Assembly (NCBI GenBank): GCA_963731105.1
Contig: CAVSUM010000010.1
Location: 310,001 to 374,000, forward strand
Direction of reading: 5' to 3'
Origin: RPQJ01 sp963731105
GTDB taxonomy: Bacteria; Pseudomonadota; Gammaproteobacteria; Steroidobacterales; Steroidobacteraceae
Length of the DNA stretch: 64,000 nucleotides
This document shows, piece after piece, positions 17,934 through 28,252 of the stretch. Within the stretch, counting starts at the first letter, position 1. The number at the start of each line of letters is the position of its first letter. The translations under genes were made by a program, and so were the position numbers. The notes beneath the pieces are model-generated. The model was not told where the DNA came from and did not search any database. It was given only the letters and a program-made list of their open reading frames with translations.

Positions 17934-19529
17934 ATGAGCACGCACACCCACGGCCACGCCGCCGATCAACACCACGACGACCACGGCCCGGCGACGGGCT
18001 TCAAGCGCTGGCTCACCACCACGAACCACAAGGACATCGGCTCGATGTACCTGGTGTTCAGCCTGGTGATGTTCCTGCTGGGCGGCGCCATGGCGCTGGT
18101 GATCCGCGCCGAGCTGTTCATGCCCGGCCTGCAGCTCGTGGACCCCGGCTTCTTCAACACCATGACCACGGTGCACGCGCTGATCATGGTGTTCGGCGCG
18201 GTGATGCCGGCCACGGTCGGCCTCGCCAACTGGATGATCCCGCTGCAGATCGGCGCGCCCGACATGGCGCTGCCGCGCATGAACAACTTCAGCTTCTGGC
18301 TGCTGGTCGCGGCGTTCTCGCTGCTGATCCTGTCGCTGTTCATGCCGGGCGGCGGCCCCGCCTCGGGCTGGACGCTCTACCCGCCGCTGGTGCTGCAGAC
18401 CGGCGACGCGCTGCCGCTCGCGATCTTCGCCATCCACCTGGCGGGCGCCTCGTCGATCATGGGCGCGATCAACATCATCGTCACCATCATGAACCTGCGC
18501 GCGCCGGGCATGACGCTGCTGAAGATGCCGCTGTTCGTCTGGACCTGGCTGATCACCGCCTACCTGCTGATCGCGGTGATGCCGGTGTTCGCCGGCGCGG
18601 TGACCATGCTGCTCACCGACCACTTCTTCCACACCACCTTCTTTGCCGCGGCCGGCGGCGGCGACCCGGTGCTCTACCAGCACATCTTCTGGTTCTTCGG
18701 GCACCCCGAGGTCTACATCATGATCCTGCCGGCGTTCGGCATCGTCTCGGAGATCATCCCGACCTTCTCGCGCAAGCCGCTGTTCGGCTACGACGCGATG
18801 GTGTACGCGACCGCCTCGATCGCCTTCCTGTCGTTCATCGTCTGGGCGCACCACATGTTCACGGTGGGCATGCCGCTCGCCGGCACCATGTTCTTCATGC
18901 TGTCGACGATGCTGATCGCGGTGCCGACCGGCGTGAAGGTGTTCAACTGGACGGCGACCATGTGGCGCGGCTCGCTCAGCTTCGAGACGCCGATGCTGTT
19001 CTCGCTCGCCTTCCTGTTCCTGTTCACGATCGGCGGCTTCTCGGGCCTGATGATGGCGATCGCGCCGGTCGACTTCCAGTACCACGACACCTACTTCATC
19101 GTGGCGCACTTCCACTACGTGCTGGTGCCGGGCGCCGTGTTCGCGATCATGGCGGGCGTGTACTACTGGATGCCGAAGTGGACCGGCCACATGTACGACG
19201 TGAAGCTGTCGAAGATCCATTTCTGGTCGTCGGCGATCTTCGTCAACGTGCTGTTCTTCCCGCAGCACTTCCTCGGGCTCGCCGGCATGCCGCGCCGCAT
19301 CCCGGACTACTCGACGCAGTTCGCGGACTGGAACATGGTGTCCTCGATCGGCGCGTTCGGCTTCGGCCTGTCGCAGCTGCTGTTCGTGTACGTCATCTGG
19401 AAGTGCGCGCGCGGCGGCGCGAAGGTGTCGGCCGAGGTGTGGGACGGCGCTCGCGTGCACGGCCTCGAGTGGACCGTGCCGTCGCCGGCCCCGTACCACA
19501 CGTTCGACGAGGCGCCGGTCGTCAAGTGA
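17934..19529 (+). CDS. ctaD: Cytochrome c oxidase subunit I
   Basis: 531 aa, twelve-helix haem-copper oxidase core with haem a and the a3-CuB site. Seen: LTTTNHKDIGSMYLVFS, the Cu-B region WFFGHPEVYIMILPAFG with the cross-linked His-Tyr pair, VWAHHMFTVGM, and YYHDTYFIVAHFHYVLVPGA-type haem ligands. A His-rich N-terminus (THTHGHAADQHHDDHG) precedes the first helix. It follows coxB by 8 nt; the stop overlaps the start of the 46-aa gene. A-family aa3-type by context with ctaA and ctaB. Confidence 0.97.
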   Translation: MSTHTHGHAADQHHDDHGPATGFKRWLTTTNHKDIGSMYLVFSLVMFLLGGAMALVIRAELFMPGLQLVDPGFFNTMTTVHALIMVFGAVMPATVGLANWMIPLQIGAPDMALPRMNNFSFWLLVAAFSLLILSLFMPGGGPASGWTLYPPLVLQTGDALPLAIFAIHLAGASSIMGAINIIVTIMNLRAPGMTLLKMPLFVWTWLITAYLLIAVMPVFAGAVTMLLTDHFFHTTFFAAAGGGDPVLYQHIFWFFGHPEVYIMILPAFGIVSEIIPTFSRKPLFGYDAMVYATASIAFLSFIVWAHHMFTVGMPLAGTMFFMLSTMLIAVPTGVKVFNWTATMWRGSLSFETPMLFSLAFLFLFTIGGFSGLMMAIAPVDFQYHDTYFIVAHFHYVLVPGAVFAIMAGVYYWMPKWTGHMYDVKLSKIHFWSSAIFVNVLFFPQHFLGLAGMPRRIPDYSTQFADWNMVSSIGAFGFGLSQLLFVYVIWKCARGGAKVSAEVWDGARVHGLEWTVPSPAPYHTFDEAPVVK

Positions 19530-19666
19530 GCGAGCAACCCACCGCCGCCGGCCCGACCGACGAGCAGCGCCGGCGCATCCGGCGCACCACGCTCGTGCTG
19601 GCGCTGGTGGCGCTCGGCATCTACGTGGCATTCATCGCCTCCGGCGTGATGCGGGCGCAGGGATGA
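19526..19666 (+). CDS. 46-aa single-helix protein, putative oxidase small assembly protein
   Basis: GTG 19526 overlaps the ctaD TGA, and the TGA at 19664-19666 overlaps the ctaG ATG. This tight coupling on both sides argues that it is real. Seen: a basic, Arg-rich stretch (DEQRRRIRRTT) followed by one transmembrane helix (LVLALVALGIYVAFIASGVM). Small single-helix genes between ctaD and ctaG are known in proteobacteria as cytochrome oxidase small assembly proteins; the match here is by position and shape rather than strong identity. Confidence 0.7.
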   Translation: MSEQPTAAGPTDEQRRRIRRTTLVLALVALGIYVAFIASGVMRAQG

Positions 19667-20211
19667 AGCCGGACCCGGCCGCCCGGCGCGAGCGCGCCTC
19701 GCTCACCCGCAGCCTGCTGCTGATGGTGGCGGGCAGCTTCGCGTTCGGCTTCGCGCTGGTGCCGCTGTACGACGTGATCTGCGAGGCCGCCGGCATCCGC
19801 GTCAACGAGACGCCGTCGGCGATCACCGAGACCACGGCCGGCGCCGGCCGCGAAGTCGCGCTCGAGTTCGTGTCGATCGTGGCGCCCGGCGGCGAGTGGG
19901 AGCTGGTGCCGGAGTCCAGGCAGATGACCGTGCAGCCGGGGCGATTGCACGAGGCGAAATTCCTGATCCGCAGCCACGCGGCGGTGCCGGTGGTGGGACA
20001 GGCGGTGCCGAGCGTCGCGCCGGCCTACACGGCGAAGTACCTGCAGAAGACCGAGTGCTTCTGCTTCACGCCGCAGCAGTTCGGGCCAGCGCAGCAGCGC
20101 GAGTTCACGGTGCGCTTCATCGTGGACCCCGAGCTGCCGCCGCAGGTCGACCGCATGACACTCGCCTATTCGATGTACACGCTGCCCGAGCAGAAGGTCG
20201 CGGCGCGTTGA
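19663..20211 (+). CDS. ctaG: Cytochrome c oxidase assembly protein CtaG (Cox11)
   Basis: 182 aa. Membrane-anchored periplasmic copper chaperone that delivers Cu to the Cu-B site of subunit I. Seen: N-terminal helix LLLMVAGSFAFGFALVPLYDV ending in the family's PLYDVICEAAGI, an immunoglobulin-like domain, and the copper ligand motif ECFCFTPQ with the paired Cys. The end, DRMTLAYSMYTL, is also Cox11-typical. The start overlaps the preceding small gene by 4 nt. Confidence 0.95.
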   Translation: MKPDPAARRERASLTRSLLLMVAGSFAFGFALVPLYDVICEAAGIRVNETPSAITETTAGAGREVALEFVSIVAPGGEWELVPESRQMTVQPGRLHEAKFLIRSHAAVPVVGQAVPSVAPAYTAKYLQKTECFCFTPQQFGPAQQREFTVRFIVDPELPPQVDRMTLAYSMYTLPEQKVAAR

Positions 20212-20277
20212 GTTGATCCTTAGGGTCGGCCGTCCGCGGCCGTCGAACGCAGCAGACAGCAGAGGAACGACCGAGCC

Positions 20278-21160
20278 ATGGCACAAGCACACGCCGCGCA
20301 CGGCACCGACAAGTACTACATCCCGCACGGCAGCAAGTGGCCGGCGATCGGCGCCGTCACTTTGTTCACTACCATGTTCGGGGTGTCGGCCGTGCTCAAC
20401 GGCTGGACGGTCGGGCCCTGGATCGCCTACCTGGGTCTCGCCGGCGTGGCCTACATGTTCTTCGGCTGGTTCGGCACGGTGATCGACGAGAGCCAGCGTG
20501 GCCTGTACAACGCCGGCGTCGACCGCTCGTTCCGCATGGGGATGATGTGGTTCATCTTCTCCGAGGTGATGTTCTTCGCCGCGTTCTTCGGCACGCTGTA
20601 CTACGTGACGGCACCTGTCCGTGCCGTGGCTCGGCGGCGAGGGCTCGAAGTTCCTCACCAACCTGTTCCTGTGGGAGGGCTTCGAGGCCGGCTGGCCGAC
20701 CAACGGCCCGGCTGCCGTCGGTGGCGATTTCGAGACTATCCCGGCGTTCGGCCTGCCGGCGATCAACACCGCGATCCTGCTCACCTCGGGCGTGACCATC
20801 ACCATCGCCCACCATGCCCTCAAGGCCGGTAACCGCGGGATCCTCAAGATCTTCCTCGCGCTCACCTTCATCCTGGGCTTCGTGTTCGTCGGCCTGCAGG
20901 CCGAGGAATACATGCACGCCTACCACGAGCTCAACCTCACGCTCGGCTCGGGCGTGTACGGCTCGACCTTCTTCATGCTCACCGGCTTCCACGGCCTGCA
21001 CGTCACCATCGGCGCGATCATGCTGCTGGTGATCTGGCTGCGGGTCATGAAGGGCCACTTCACGCCCACGCACCACTTCGCCTTCGAGGGCGTGGCGTGG
21101 TACTGGCACTTCGTCGACGTGGTGTGGCTGGGGCTCTTCATCTTCGTTTACTGGCTGTAG
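20278..21160 (+). CDS. ctaE: Cytochrome c oxidase subunit III, one-base frameshift
   Basis: About 293 aa after removal of one base. Seven-helix subunit III that stabilises the oxidase core. Seen: DKYYIPHGSKWPAIGAVTLF, then RGLYNAGVDRSFRMGMMWF-type sequence and SEVMFFAAFFGTLYYV. The frame breaks near 20611, where the text fits one extra A (GTGACGGCAC for GTGCGGCAC), then LSVPWLGGEGSKFLTNLFLW. The end is TGFHGLHVTIGAIMLLVIWL and WYWHFVDVVWLGLFIFVYWL. Both halves are full and conserved, so an assembly error is likely. The stop codon lies inside a hairpin (21145-21170). Confidence 0.93.
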
Positions 21161-21170
21161 CCAGTAAACG
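21145..21170 (+). terminator. Hairpin spanning the ctaE stop codon
   Basis: CGTTTACTGGC (21145-21155) pairs perfectly with GCCAGTAAACG (21160-21170) around the 4-nt loop TGTA. The left arm is the last codons of ctaE and the TAG is at the loop edge. There is no U-tract, so it may halt or stabilise rather than act as a classic intrinsic terminator. It abuts the GCGGATA element. Confidence 0.5.
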
Positions 21171-21257
21171 AGCGGATAGTGATTAGCGGATAGCGGATAG
21201 TTTTCGGAAGCGAAGCGGATCTTTCCTATCCGCTATCCGCTATCCGCTATCCGCTTC
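21171..21257. repeat. GCGGATA palindrome between ctaE and DUF2909
   Basis: Left arm about 21171-21200 (AGCGGATAGTGATTAGCGGA and one more copy), loop of about 25 nt, right arm about 21226-21255 (four TATCCGC-type copies). The right arm ends 6 nt from the stop of the convergent DUF2909 gene, so each gene reads into GCGGATAG copies. Confidence 0.88.
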
Positions 21258-21260
21258 CGC

Positions 21261-21467
21261 TCAGCGCGCCACGCCGTGCGGCTGGATCATGCCGCCCTTC
21301 CAGGCGATGAACAGCAGGATGAACAGCGCCACGGACAGCGCGATGCGCAGCGTGAGCGCGTTGACCATGCGCTTCGACTGGCCCTCGTCCTTGACCAGGT
21401 GAAACAGGCCGGTGCCGAGGCTCGCCACGATCGCGGCCAGGGTCAGGACGATGAGGAACTTGATCAT
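21261..21467 (-). CDS. Twin-transmembrane protein of the DUF2909 type
   Basis: 68 aa. Function unknown; such two-helix proteins are commonly encoded between ctaE and surf1, usually on the opposite strand, exactly as here. Seen: helix 1 FLIVLTLAAIVASLGTGLF, a short polar loop LVKDEGQSKRMVNALTLR, and helix 2 IALSVALFILLFIAWKGG, ending PHGVAR. ATG 21467 is the first plausible start. It is divergent from surf1, whose ATG is 37 nt away. Confidence 0.75.
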   Translation of the reverse strand: MIKFLIVLTLAAIVASLGTGLFHLVKDEGQSKRMVNALTLRIALSVALFILLFIAWKGGMIQPHGVAR

Positions 21468-21504
21468 GCCGGGCCAGGTTGCTCGCTGCGAGGCCCAAGT
21501 ATAA

Positions 21505-22259
21505 ATGACCCTCCGCATCGGCAAACGCCTGTTCGCACCGCGCGCCTGGAGCGTGCTGCTCACCGCCATCGCGCTCGCCGCATTCGTGTCGCTCGGCAAC
21601 TGGCAGCTCGGGCGGGCGCGGGAGAAGCAGGCGCTCACGGCGTCGTTCATGGCGGGCAGCGCGTCCACCGTGGATGCCGCCGGGCTCGGCTTCGCGACCC
21701 TCGACCGCTACCAGCACGTGCGACTGCGCGGCCGCTACGACGGCGCACGGCAGGTCCTGCTCGACAACATGCCGTCGGCGACCGGCCAGCCAGGCTACCG
21801 CGTGCTGACGCCGCTGCTGCGTGCCGACGGTCGCGGCACCGCGCTGGTGGACCGCGGCTGGGTACCGCTCGGCGCCTCGCGCGCGGAACTGCCTGACGTC
21901 ACGGTCGGCGCGGACGAGCGCGAGGTGACCGGCATCCTCGACGGGCTGCCCGTCCCGGGCCTGCGCGTCGGGCCGGCCGCCGCCCCGGCGCCGGTACCTG
22001 GCCGCGCGTACTGCTGTTCCCGACCGAGACCGACGTGGAATCCGCGCTCGGCGCCGATGTCGAATCGCGGATCATCCTGCTCGATCCCGGCGCTGCCGAC
22101 GGTTTCGAGCGCAAGTGGCGGCCCGCACTCGGCTTCGGGCCGGAGCGTCACCTGGGCTACGCGATCCAGTGGTTCGCGTTCGCGCTGGTGACCGTCGCAC
22201 TGTTCATCTCACTCAACCTGCGCCAGGCCGGCGCCTCCGGGGAGACCGATCCGTCATGA
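21505..22259 (+). CDS. SURF1 family cytochrome oxidase assembly protein, one-base frameshift
   Basis: About 251 aa after adding one base. SURF1 helps insert haem a into subunit I. Seen: N-terminal helix WSVLLTAIALAAFVSLGNWQL with the SURF1 signature LGNWQLGRAREK, RYQHVRLRGRYDGARQVLLD, and LVDRGWVPLGASRAELP. The frame breaks near 21995, then WPRVLLFPTETDVESALG and the C-terminal helix HLGYAIQWFAFALVTVALF. Both transmembrane ends are intact. The stop overlaps the next ATG by 4 nt. Confidence 0.9.
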
Positions 22260-22873
22260 CCGACTTCGACCCAGCGGCCCGCCGCCGCGGCCGGCGCCTG
22301 CTGCTGCTGCTGGCGGCGCTGTTCTTCGTGCCGCTCGCGCTGGCATTCTGGATGTACTACGGACCCTCGGGGTGGCGACCGTCCGGCGACACCAGCCAGG
22401 GCGACCTGCTCGAACCCGCGCGGCCGCTGGTCGCGATGGCCCTGCCGACCGCGGACGGTGCAACGACGGACCCCGGCTTGCTGCGCGGCAAGTGGACGAT
22501 GCTGTACGTCGGCGACGGCCTGTGCGACGACCGCTGCCGCAAGGCGCTGTACCTCACGCGCCAGTCGCGCATCGCCCTGAACAAGGACATGGACCGGGTG
22601 CAGCGCGTGTTCCTGGTGACGCAGCGCTGCTGCGACCGCGGCTTTCTCGCGGCCGAGCATCCCGACCTGGTGGTCGCGCGGGTGGACGACCCCGCCGCAG
22701 CCGCGTTGCTCGAGCCATTCCCGGCCTATGATGGCGTGCCGGTGGCCGCCGCGGGCCGCATCTACCTGGTCGACCCGCTCGGCAACCTGCTGCTGAGCTA
22801 CGCGCCGTCCGCACCGGACAAGGCGCTGCTCGCCGACCTGAAGAAGCTGCTGCGCCTGTCCCACATCGGCTGA
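22256..22873 (+). CDS. SCO1/thioredoxin-like cytochrome oxidase biogenesis protein
   Basis: 205 aa, membrane-anchored thioredoxin fold. Seen: N-terminal helix LLLLLAALFFVPLALAFWMYY, then WTMLYVGDGLCDDRCRKALY. CDDRC corresponds to the copper/redox CxxxC of SCO proteins, but the overall sequence is only distantly SCO-like, with an extra Cys pair (QRCCDRG). Position between surf1 and ctaA supports a role in oxidase copper or thiol chemistry. A precise function is not shown. Confidence 0.75.
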   Translation: MTDFDPAARRRGRRLLLLLAALFFVPLALAFWMYYGPSGWRPSGDTSQGDLLEPARPLVAMALPTADGATTDPGLLRGKWTMLYVGDGLCDDRCRKALYLTRQSRIALNKDMDRVQRVFLVTQRCCDRGFLAAEHPDLVVARVDDPAAAALLEPFPAYDGVPVAAAGRIYLVDPLGNLLLSYAPSAPDKALLADLKKLLRLSHIG

Positions 22874-22882
22874 GTATTTGCC

Positions 22883-23884
22883 ATGAAGCTCATCCTGTTC
22901 CGCCGCCTGTGCCTGCTCGCGACGCTGGTTGCGCTGTGCGTGATCGTGCTCGGCGCCTGGGTACGACTCGGGGATGCCGGTCTCGGCTGCCCCGACTGGC
23001 CGGGATGCTACGGTCACCTGACCGTCGGCCAGGCCGTCGAGAATGCCGACGTCGCCAACGCCGCGTTTCCGGAACGGCCGCTCGAGCCCGAAAAGGCGCT
23101 CAAGGAGATGATCCATCGCTACGTCGCCTCGGGCCTCGGGCTGCTGGTCATCGCGATCGCGGTCGTCGCCTGGCGCAATCGCCGCGACCCGGCGCAACCG
23201 ATGCGCCTGCCGGGCGTGCTCGTGGCGCTGGTGGTCTTCCAGGGCCTGCTCGGCATGTGGACGGTCACGCTGCTCGTCAAGCCATTCATCGTGACGGCGC
23301 ACCTCGTCGGCGGACTCACCACCATGGCGCTGCTCTGGTGGCTCGCGCTGCGGGTCGACCGTACGACGCGTCCGTCCGGTGAACGCGGCCTGCGCAGCCT
23401 GGCCGTGCTCGGGCTCGTCGTGCTCGCCATCCAGATCCTGCTCGGCGGCTGGACCAGCACCAACTACTCGGCGCTCGCCTGCCCGGACTTCCCGACCTGC
23501 CAGAACTCGTTCTGGCCCGACATGGATTTCAAGGACGCGTTCGTGCTGTGGCGCGGCCTCGGCATCGACTACGAGGGCGGCGTGCTCGATCACCCGGCGC
23601 GGGTCGCCATCCACTACACGCACCGCTTGTGGGGCGTCGTCACCGCGATCGTGCTCGGGTTCGTCGCGTGGCGCGCGATGCGCACCGGCCAGTCGCGCGC
23701 AGTACGGAACGCCGGCACCGTGCTCGCGGTGCTGCTGGTGGCACAGTGGACGATCGGCCCGGTGATGGTGATGAAGGCGCTGCCGCTCGAACTCGCCACC
23801 GCGCACAACGGCGTGGCCGCTCTGCTGGTGCTGGCGGTCGTGGCTCTGCTCAGGTTCCTCTGGGTACCGCAGCGACTGCGCTGA
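22883..23884 (+). CDS. ctaA: Haem A synthase (COX15/CtaA)
   Basis: 333 aa membrane protein converting haem O to haem A. Seen: eight hydrophobic segments, the opening VALCVIVLGAWVRLGDAGLG followed by CPDWPGCYG, EMIHRYVASGLGLLVI with a haem-ligand His, QILLGGWTSTNYSALACPDFPTC, and ARVAIHYTHRLWGVVTAIVL with another His pair. The paired Cys loops are typical of proteobacterial CtaA. Downstream of the SCO-like gene and 35 nt before ctaB. Confidence 0.95.
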   Translation: MKLILFRRLCLLATLVALCVIVLGAWVRLGDAGLGCPDWPGCYGHLTVGQAVENADVANAAFPERPLEPEKALKEMIHRYVASGLGLLVIAIAVVAWRNRRDPAQPMRLPGVLVALVVFQGLLGMWTVTLLVKPFIVTAHLVGGLTTMALLWWLALRVDRTTRPSGERGLRSLAVLGLVVLAIQILLGGWTSTNYSALACPDFPTCQNSFWPDMDFKDAFVLWRGLGIDYEGGVLDHPARVAIHYTHRLWGVVTAIVLGFVAWRAMRTGQSRAVRNAGTVLAVLLVAQWTIGPVMVMKALPLELATAHNGVAALLVLAVVALLRFLWVPQRLR

Positions 23885-23919
23885 CCGACCGGGCGGCCCG
23901 GTACAATGGCCGCTTGCCC

Positions 23920-24828
23920 ATGAACACCTCCGACACGCACCTCGCCTCCCCCGGGTCCGCGACCTGGCGGGACTACCTCGAGCTCGGCAAGCCGAAGGTC
24001 GTGTCGCTGATCGTGTTCACCGCGGTGGTCGGCATGTTCCTCGCCGTGCCCGGCGTGCCGCCGCTCGGCGCGCTGCTGTTCGGCACGATCGGCATCGGCC
24101 TCGCCGCCTCGAGCGCCGCGGCGGTCAACCACGTCGTCGACCGGCGCTTCGACCAGAAGATGGCGCGTACCATGCTGCGCCCGATTCCGACCGGTCATCT
24201 CACGACGCGGCAAGCCCTGGCGTACGCGGGCGCGCTCGGTTGCGCGTCGATGCTGATCCTGTGGCGGCTCGTGAATCCGCTCACGGCGGTGCTGACCTTC
24301 GCATCGATCATCGGCTACGCGGTGCTCTACACCGTGTGGCTCAAGCACATCACGCCGCAGAACATCGTGATCGGAGGAGCCGCCGGTGCCGCGCCGCCGG
24401 TGCTGGGCTGGACGTCGGTCACGGGGCAGGTCGATCCGCACGCGCTGCTGCTGTTCCTGATCATCTTCGCCTGGACACCGCCGCACTTCTGGGCGCTCGC
24501 CATCGCGCGGCGCGACGACTATGCGCGGGCCGGGATCCCGATGCTGCCCGTGGCGTACGGGGTCGAGTTCACGCGCCTGCACATCCTGCTGTACACGATC
24601 CTGCTCGTGATCGTGACGTTGCTGCCCTACCTGACCGGCATGACGGGGCTGCTCTACCTCGCCACCGCCGTCGTGCTGGGCGCGCAGTTCATCCGCCTCG
24701 CCATCGCCTTGCGCCGGCCGGACGCGCCCGTGGAACTGCCGATGAAGGTGTTCCGCTACTCGATCAATTACCTGATGCTGCTGTTCGCCGCGCTGCTCGT
24801 GGACCATTACCTGCCGCTGCGGCCCTGA
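23920..24828 (+). CDS. ctaB: Protohaem IX farnesyltransferase
   Basis: 302 aa UbiA-superfamily enzyme that adds a farnesyl group to haem B, giving haem O, the substrate of CtaA. Seen: LGKPKVVSLIVFTAVVGMFLA, the Asp motif NHVVDRRFDQKMARTMLRPI, YTVWLKHITPQNIVIGGAAG and WTPPHFWALAI, all CtaB signatures, with the second Asp region RRDDYARAGIPMLP. ATG 23920 is chosen over upstream codons, which shadow ctaA. It completes the haem-A pathway encoded in this cluster. Confidence 0.96.
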   Translation: MNTSDTHLASPGSATWRDYLELGKPKVVSLIVFTAVVGMFLAVPGVPPLGALLFGTIGIGLAASSAAAVNHVVDRRFDQKMARTMLRPIPTGHLTTRQALAYAGALGCASMLILWRLVNPLTAVLTFASIIGYAVLYTVWLKHITPQNIVIGGAAGAAPPVLGWTSVTGQVDPHALLLFLIIFAWTPPHFWALAIARRDDYARAGIPMLPVAYGVEFTRLHILLYTILLVIVTLLPYLTGMTGLLYLATAVVLGAQFIRLAIALRRPDAPVELPMKVFRYSINYLMLLFAALLVDHYLPLRP

Positions 24829-24831
24829 GCC

Positions 24832-25971
24832 ATGGCCGGCCGCGCGCATTTCGCCGCGCCCCTGCTGCTCGCGGTGGTCGTGGCGCTGATCCTGTACGTG
24901 TCGCTGTGGCCGTTCAGCTTCGGCGCGGACGGCCCCGGCGTGCTCGAGACCCTGCGCCAGCTCACCTGGGCGCGCGCCGGCCGCAGCGACCTGTTCAACA
25001 ACGTGCTGCTGTACGTGCCGCTCGGGTTCTGCGTCGCGCTCGTGGTGGAACCGCGCCTCGGGCGCGCCTGGGCGCTGGCGGCGGGCGTCGTGTGCGGCGC
25101 GCTGCTGTCGCTCGCGGTCGAAGTCGCCCAGGCGTCGATCACGCTGCGCGTGCCGAGCCTCACCGACCTGTCGCTCAACGCGGCCGGTTCGCTCGCCGGG
25201 GCGTTCCTCGGCAGCGTGTGGCACGCGCTCGGCGCGCGCATGACGCCGCGCGGCAATCCGATCGGTCGCTCGGGTGCGGTGGCGCTGACGGTGCTGGTGC
25301 TGTGGTTGATCGCGCGGCTGTGGCCACTGTGGCCCGATGCCAGCCTGCGACAGGTCAAGCGTGCGGTGCGGCCGCTGCTCACGCCGGAGCTGCACTGGGG
25401 CGAGCTGGCCGCGTTCTTCGTCGGCTGGCTGGTGGTGGCACAGGCCGTGTTCCACCTCGCGAAGCGGCAGCGCAGCGTCGACGGCTTCCTGCTGGTGATC
25501 GCGGTGGTGCTGGTGGGACGCACGTTCACCGCCGGCAATACGCTGGTGTTCGAGGAACTGGCAGCCATCGCGCTGCTGCTGCCGGTGCTCGTGCTGCTGA
25601 GCCGGGTCGAGGACCGGGGCCGCTCCGCACTGATCGCGGCGGTGCTCGGCAGCTGGCTGGTGGCAGTGGCGCTGCTGCCCGCGCTCGGCGGCGCGCACCC
25701 GGTCATGCCCGAGGCGCAGGCGGCCAGCGAGTTCCTGGCCCGCAGTCCGCCGCCGCCGGCGCAGCTCGCGGGCAAGGGCTTCAGCTACGTGGCGCTGGCG
25801 TGGCTGCTGGCCGGCGCGGGACTGTATCCGCACGTGGCGGCCGGGGTGACGGTGCTGCTGGTCGTGCTGCTCTTCCTGCTGCAGATCGGCGTGGCCGCGC
25901 CCGCCTACGGCTGGCCCGATCCGGCCATCGCGCTGATCGCCGGGCTGATGGTCACGCGGTGGATGAAATAG
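24832..25971 (+). CDS. VanZ family membrane protein
   Basis: 379 aa with about ten hydrophobic helices. Seen: an N-terminal VanZ-like domain (VALILYVSLWPFSF, DLFNNVLLYVPLGFCVALV, then VEVAQASITLRVPSLTDL and NAAGSLAGAFLG), followed by an unassigned second membrane half. VanZ proteins are linked in some bacteria to glycopeptide tolerance, but most are of unknown role. It starts 3 nt after ctaB and ends about 20 nt before uvrD, so it may be co-transcribed with either. Confidence 0.75.
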   Translation: MAGRAHFAAPLLLAVVVALILYVSLWPFSFGADGPGVLETLRQLTWARAGRSDLFNNVLLYVPLGFCVALVVEPRLGRAWALAAGVVCGALLSLAVEVAQASITLRVPSLTDLSLNAAGSLAGAFLGSVWHALGARMTPRGNPIGRSGAVALTVLVLWLIARLWPLWPDASLRQVKRAVRPLLTPELHWGELAAFFVGWLVVAQAVFHLAKRQRSVDGFLLVIAVVLVGRTFTAGNTLVFEELAAIALLLPVLVLLSRVEDRGRSALIAAVLGSWLVAVALLPALGGAHPVMPEAQAASEFLARSPPPPAQLAGKGFSYVALAWLLAGAGLYPHVAAGVTVLLVVLLFLLQIGVAAPAYGWPDPAIALIAGLMVTRWMK

Positions 25972-25992
25972 GGTACCTTGCCGCCCCTGCCC

Positions 25993-28170
<2,178 letters not shown>

Positions 28171-28252
28171 TGCGTACAATGTCCGCCGCGCGGCAGCATG
28201 GCCCCGCCGCAGGCGGGGACACGGCGCGCGACGTTGCTGCGGGGCACAGCTG

